Of a stretch of 64,000 bases of DNA, positions 60,370 to 64,000 are shown piece after piece. Position 1 is the first letter of the stretch. The number at the start of each line of letters is the position of its first letter. The notes beneath the pieces are model-generated. The model did not search any database, was not told where the DNA came from, and saw only the letters and a program-made list of their open reading frames with translations. Origin of the DNA: Viscum album (Eukaryota > Streptophyta > Magnoliopsida > Santalales > Viscaceae); contig OY728158.1 of assembly GCA_963277665.1 (NCBI GenBank), forward strand, positions 596,712,818 to 596,776,817, in the 5' to 3' direction. The translations under genes and the position numbers were made by a program.

Positions 60370-61440
60370 TTTTATATAATCCTCGGTATGGATTGGCTTT
60401 CAGACCAAGATATGAAATTTTATTTTAAGAATAAAGAGGATACAATTTTTGAGGATGACAAAGAGTATCTTATCTTTAGAGTTGAAAATTCACCACCTAA
60501 TTCTTATCTAGATCCACCCCCAGTATCTCAAATAAATTCAATTTTTGGGGAGGAAGAGAATGAAATAACTGTGGTTGAGAAAAGAAATGTTCAAATAGAG
60601 GATGTAGCTATTGTGAAAGAAAATGTTGATGTGTTTCCAGAAGATTTTCCTGGACATCCTCCAGGACAAGAAATTGAGTTTTTCATTGATTTAATTCCTG
60701 GATCAAGGCCCCTATCGAAGAACCCTTATAGAATTCCCATTGTGGAGTTAGTGGAACTAAAGAAACAACTAGAAGAATTGAGTAATAAGGGACTTATTTT
60801 CCCAAGTGTTTCTCCATGGGGAGCCCCTGTCCTTTTTGATAAGAAGAAATATATATCTATGAGGTTTTTCATTGACTACATGGATATCAATGTTATAACA
60901 ATAAAGAACAAGTATCTCCTACCTCTCATTGGTGATTTATTTGACCAACTTCATGGAGCTCCATAATTTTCAAAGAGTGACCTTCGATCTAGATATCATC
61001 ATTTGTGTGTGAAGAAGTAATACATTCCAAAAACAGCATTTCAAACTAGGTACGAGCATTTGGAGTTTACAGTAATTCCTTTTGTATTGACTAATATACC
61101 ATCTATCTTCATGAATCTAATGAAATGAGCTTTCAAATAATATCATGATAAATTTTTAGTGGTATTTATTGATGATATCTTGTTATAATCCAAAATCTAT
61201 GAATATCATGAAAATCATTTGTTCATTATCCCAAAGACTCAGAGAAGACAAGAATTATATGGGATGTTTATCAAGTGTGAATTCTGACTTCGGGAGATTT
61301 ATTTTCATGGAAATATTGTCTCTATGGATGGAATCTCTATTTTTCCTTCTAAAACCAAGGTTATCCAAGAATGGTCAGCACCGATTAGTATAACCCAGTT
61401 ACATAGTTTTATTGGTTTAGCAGGTTATTATCGACGTTTC
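60370..61440 (+). pseudogene. Element A reverse transcriptase
   Basis: The first 192 codons after 60388 are open and contain [43 protein letters not shown] and the FDQLHGAP segment. These match the N-terminal half of plant chromovirus RT. After a stop near 60964 the frame is broken. [13 protein letters not shown] and the catalytic box FIDD (61165-61176) are still visible, then SFIGLAGYYRRFI near 61410. The catalytic Asp pair is kept but the enzyme could not be made. Confidence 0.8.
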
Positions 61441-61559
61441 ATCTAGAATTTTTTCCGATTTGATAACCCATTAACAATGCTCCCATAAAATGGGTTAAAT
61501 TTGTTTGTACAAAATAGTGTGAAGAATGTTTTGAAGAATTTAAGAGAATATGAGTCAAT

Positions 61560-61960
61560 TATCCTATCTTGAATCTACCATTGGGGAATTATGGATTTAT
61601 TATTTACATAGATGCTTCAAATAAAGGATTTGGTTGTGTCCTTATGCATAATGATAGGGTTATTGCCTATGCATCACACAATAAAAAATTTATGAGTAAA
61701 ACTATCTTACTCATGATCTTGATTTAGCAATTGTAATATTTTCTTTGATTATTTGTAGAAACTATATCTATGGTAAAATATGTGAGATATATACTGATCA
61801 CAAGAGTTTCATGTATATATTCTCACAGAAAGAACTAAACATGAGGAAAAGAAGATGGTTTGAACTTCTCAAGGATTATTACTTCACTATACACTACCCC
61901 CCAGGGGAAGGAAAATATGGTGGAAGATGCATTGAGTAGAAAGGATCATGGATTTTTTAA
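61560..61960 (+). pseudogene. Element A RNase H
   Basis: NYGFIIYIDASNKGFGCVLM opens the domain (about 61590), with the first catalytic Asp in YIDAS. ICEIYTDHKSFMYIFSQKEL and MRKRRWFELLKDYYF follow (61745-61939). EDALSRK closes it in another frame near 61930. Stops and at least one frameshift interrupt it. Confidence 0.75.
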
Positions 61961-62229
61961 AAAGATGAGAGTTGAAAAGGATCCTATATACATGGATCTA
62001 GTAAAGATTGATATGGGAATCACCATAGAAGGTGAAACATCAATACTTTTTAAAATGGTTGCAAAACCATATTTACTAGAAAGCATAAAGATTTATCAGA
62101 CTGGTGATGAAGAGTTTCAAAAATATATTAATGTTGTGAATGATGAGAGATTGAGTGAATTTATGTATAAATATGTAATTTTGAAATTTGGGAAGAGGCT
62201 TTGTGTTACAGATTACCTGATCTGTAAAG

Positions 62230-63150
62230 GGAATTATTAGATAATGCACGTAGTTACAATTTCTCTATACACCCTGGGATCACCAAAATATATAGAGATT
62301 TTAATGAACATTGTTGGTGGGACAACATGAAAATGGAGATTTCTGATTTTGTGTCATGATGTATGGTTTTTCAACAAGTGAAAGTTGTAAGGCAACAACT
62401 TGTAGGAGTCATGCAACCTCTTCTCATACCTGAGTGGAAATGGGATAATATTATGATGGAATTTTTCATGGGACTACCAAAGACTCCTAGAAGGAATGAT
62501 GCAATATGGGTCATTGATGATCGTCTTACCAAGTCAACACATTTACTTAATATAATGGAAGATTTACCACTTGAACATTTAGAAAAACTATATATTAATG
62601 AAGGTGTAAGACATCATGGAGTACCACTATAGATTATTTCTGATCGTGATCCCCATTTTACATCAAGATTTAGAAATGTCTTCAGAAATCCCTGGATACT
62701 AAACTTCATTTGGGAACTGTCCACCACCCCCAAACTGATGGACAATCAGAACGGACTATTAAAACCTTAGAAGACATGTTGAGATCATGCTCACTTGACT
62801 TTCAAGGTATGTGGGATCAATATTTTCCTCTACTATAATTTTCCAATAACAATAGCTTCCATTCAAGTATTCAGATTGCACCATATGAAGCGTTATACAG
62901 AAAGAGATGTCACACACCAAACTATTGGGATGATGTTGGAAAAAGAAAATTTGTAGGCCTAGAACTTGGGGAGGAAATGAAGGAAAAGGTAAATGTAATC
63001 CAAACCCACATCAAAGAAGCTCAAAGTAGGTAGAATATCTATGATGATAACCGAAGGAAGGATTTAGAATTTTAGGTAGGAGATCATGTTTTCATGAAGG
63101 TATCTCCATGGAAGGGTGTTATACATTTTGTTTAGAAGGGAAAATTGAGT
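62230..63150 (+). pseudogene. Element A integrase
   Basis: The zinc-binding domain is worn. HPGITKIYRDFNEHCWW is clear, but of the CxxC pair one Cys reads Phe and a stop precedes it. The DDE core shows MMEFFMGLP (first Asp now Glu), DRLTKSTHL, ISDRDPHFTSRF (second Asp kept) and HHPQTDGQSERTIKTLEDML (Glu kept). VGDHVFMKVSPWKGV and LSPRYIGPFEI form the C-terminal segment. At least five stops are present. Confidence 0.8.
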
Positions 63151-63490
63151 CCCAGGTACATCGGACCTTTTGAAATTATAGAACGAATTGGGGTTGTAAC
63201 TTACCATTTCTCAATGCCGCCAAGTATTTCCAAAGTTCACGATGTATTCCACGCATCACTGTTGAGAGAATACATTCCTGAACCAACACATGTACTCAAC
63301 TATGAGAAATTAAAACTGGAACCTGATCTGTCTTATTGCGAAGAACCTGTCAAGGTTTTGATACAAGAGAATAAGTTTTGAGAAACCAGATGACTCATCT
63401 AGTAAAAGTTCTATGGAGAAACCATAAGATGGAAGAGGCAACGTGGGAACCTGAGGAACATATGATGAAGAACAACCTAAGTATTTTTTA
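63145..63490 (+). pseudogene. Element A integrase end and chromodomain
   Basis: The 63145-63381 frame carries SPRYIGPFEIIERIG, VFHASLLREYIPEPTHVL and EEPVKVL, the typical bridge to the chromodomain. After a frameshift it continues LVKVLWRNHKMEEATWEPE (about 63395-63455), the core of a plant chromovirus chromodomain, which reads chromatin marks to guide insertion. The chromodomain is what assigns A to the chromoviruses. Confidence 0.75.
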
Positions 63491-63528
63491 GGAGTAATAC
63501 TCCGGAAATTTTGATGGAGAATTTTTAT

Positions 63529-63542
63529 GAAGGAGGAGAGAA
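63529..63542 (+). other. Polypurine tract of element A
   Basis: GAAGGAGGAGAGAA immediately before the 3' LTR start. Confidence 0.7.
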
Positions 63543-64000
63543 TGTAAAACCCCAAGCTTCCACAGTACACTTCTCTTTGAATTATAGAGTAGCGTGTGTT
63601 GTATGCAACTTCAGGTTCTAACACACCACAACCAATCAAACTAGCCATTATGAATAGTAATAACCATGTTTTGAAATTTTTTAAATTTTATCTTTTAAAA
63701 TGGACTTCATTTTTTGATTTTGAATATTGAAATTATCTTAGGGTCAATTTTTGGTATTTTTATGAAAACATTCATTTTTTTATGAATAGTGAAAAAAACA
63801 TAGTTATAGTTTAAAACCAAATTTCTATTTCAATAATGATTTATTTTATTAAAAATTATTTTAGGTCATAATAAATACATAATACCTATATAAGTTCAAT
63901 GTAATTAAATGGAGATAGTTTATAATAATTTTAGATATATAAAATTTTTATTGAACTTTTTATGCTCTTTTACCAACCTCCTATGAGCATTTAAAAATAT
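63543..64000 (+). mobile_element. Element A 3' LTR (first 458 bp)
   Basis: TGTAAAACCCCAAGCTTCC and the following text match the A 5' LTR from 33436, with scattered differences. The rest lies outside the window, so the right duplication of A cannot be seen. Confidence 0.8.

Larger units (their letters stand above)
33436..64000 (+). mobile_element. Element A, chromovirus (runs off window)
   Basis: This is a plus-strand Ty3/gypsy element. It has a 5' LTR (33436-37145), primer site, gag (split at 37899/59284 by element B), protease, RT, RNase H, integrase and chromodomain, polypurine tract, and the start of the 3' LTR at 63543. The two LTR starts share CCCCAAGCTTYC and GTAGCGTGKGTTGTA. The domain order and the chromodomain text place it among plant chromoviruses, most like the Tekay/Del clade. 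All frames carry stops, so it is immobile. It is inserted in the integrase of F. Confidence 0.85.

Overview
The window is a dense graveyard of plant LTR retrotransposons with no recognisable host gene. It is very AT-rich. It carries plant Ty3/gypsy proteins, tRNA-primed LTR elements with LTRs of 3.6-4.2 kb, a tRNA-derived SINE and a LINE-type ORF1 remnant. This points to a seed plant with a large, repeat-rich nuclear genome. I cannot name the species.

Layout. 1-4225: 5' LTR and start of the internal region of a minus-strand chromovirus-like element (element D), inserted in older DNA. 4226-13638: a heavily decayed plus-strand Ty3/gypsy element of Tat/Ogre type (element G) with RT, RNase H and integrase remnants. 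A minus-strand DUF4283-like (LINE ORF1-type) fragment lies inside it near 9.2-9.8 kb. 13639-about 21.4 kb: what looks like its 3' LTR and unassigned AT-rich DNA full of degenerate short repeats. About 21.4-29.9 kb: an old plus-strand gag-only element (element E). About 29.9-33.4 kb: LTR and integrase end of a minus-strand chromovirus (element F).

33436-64000 is a Russian doll. Element A is a plus-strand chromovirus (gag, protease, RT, RNase H, integrase, chromodomain), and its 3' LTR runs off the window. Its gag is split by element B (37900-59283, minus strand, flanked by GTACA), a pol-less, gag-only relative with 4.2-kb LTRs. B is itself split by element C (43318-53527, plus strand, flanked by CTATC). 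C has three LTRs and two internal regions in tandem, a tRNA-Asp primer site and one novel 286-residue ORF per unit, intact in unit 1 and broken in unit 2. A SINE sits in what is left of B's internal region.

The most interesting material is non-coding. The LTRs of A, B and D (and less clearly E) share one architecture: a TATA box, a short leader exon, a GT...AG leader intron of about 1.75-2.0 kb inside the LTR, then the primer site. In A, B and D the predicted intron carries GC-rich hairpins at about 185-200 bp spacing. In A and B they have the same loop core, and in B the stems change in a compensating way between copies. I saw no CRISPR array, rRNA or functional tRNA gene. All functional statements are read by eye and none was tested by database search.
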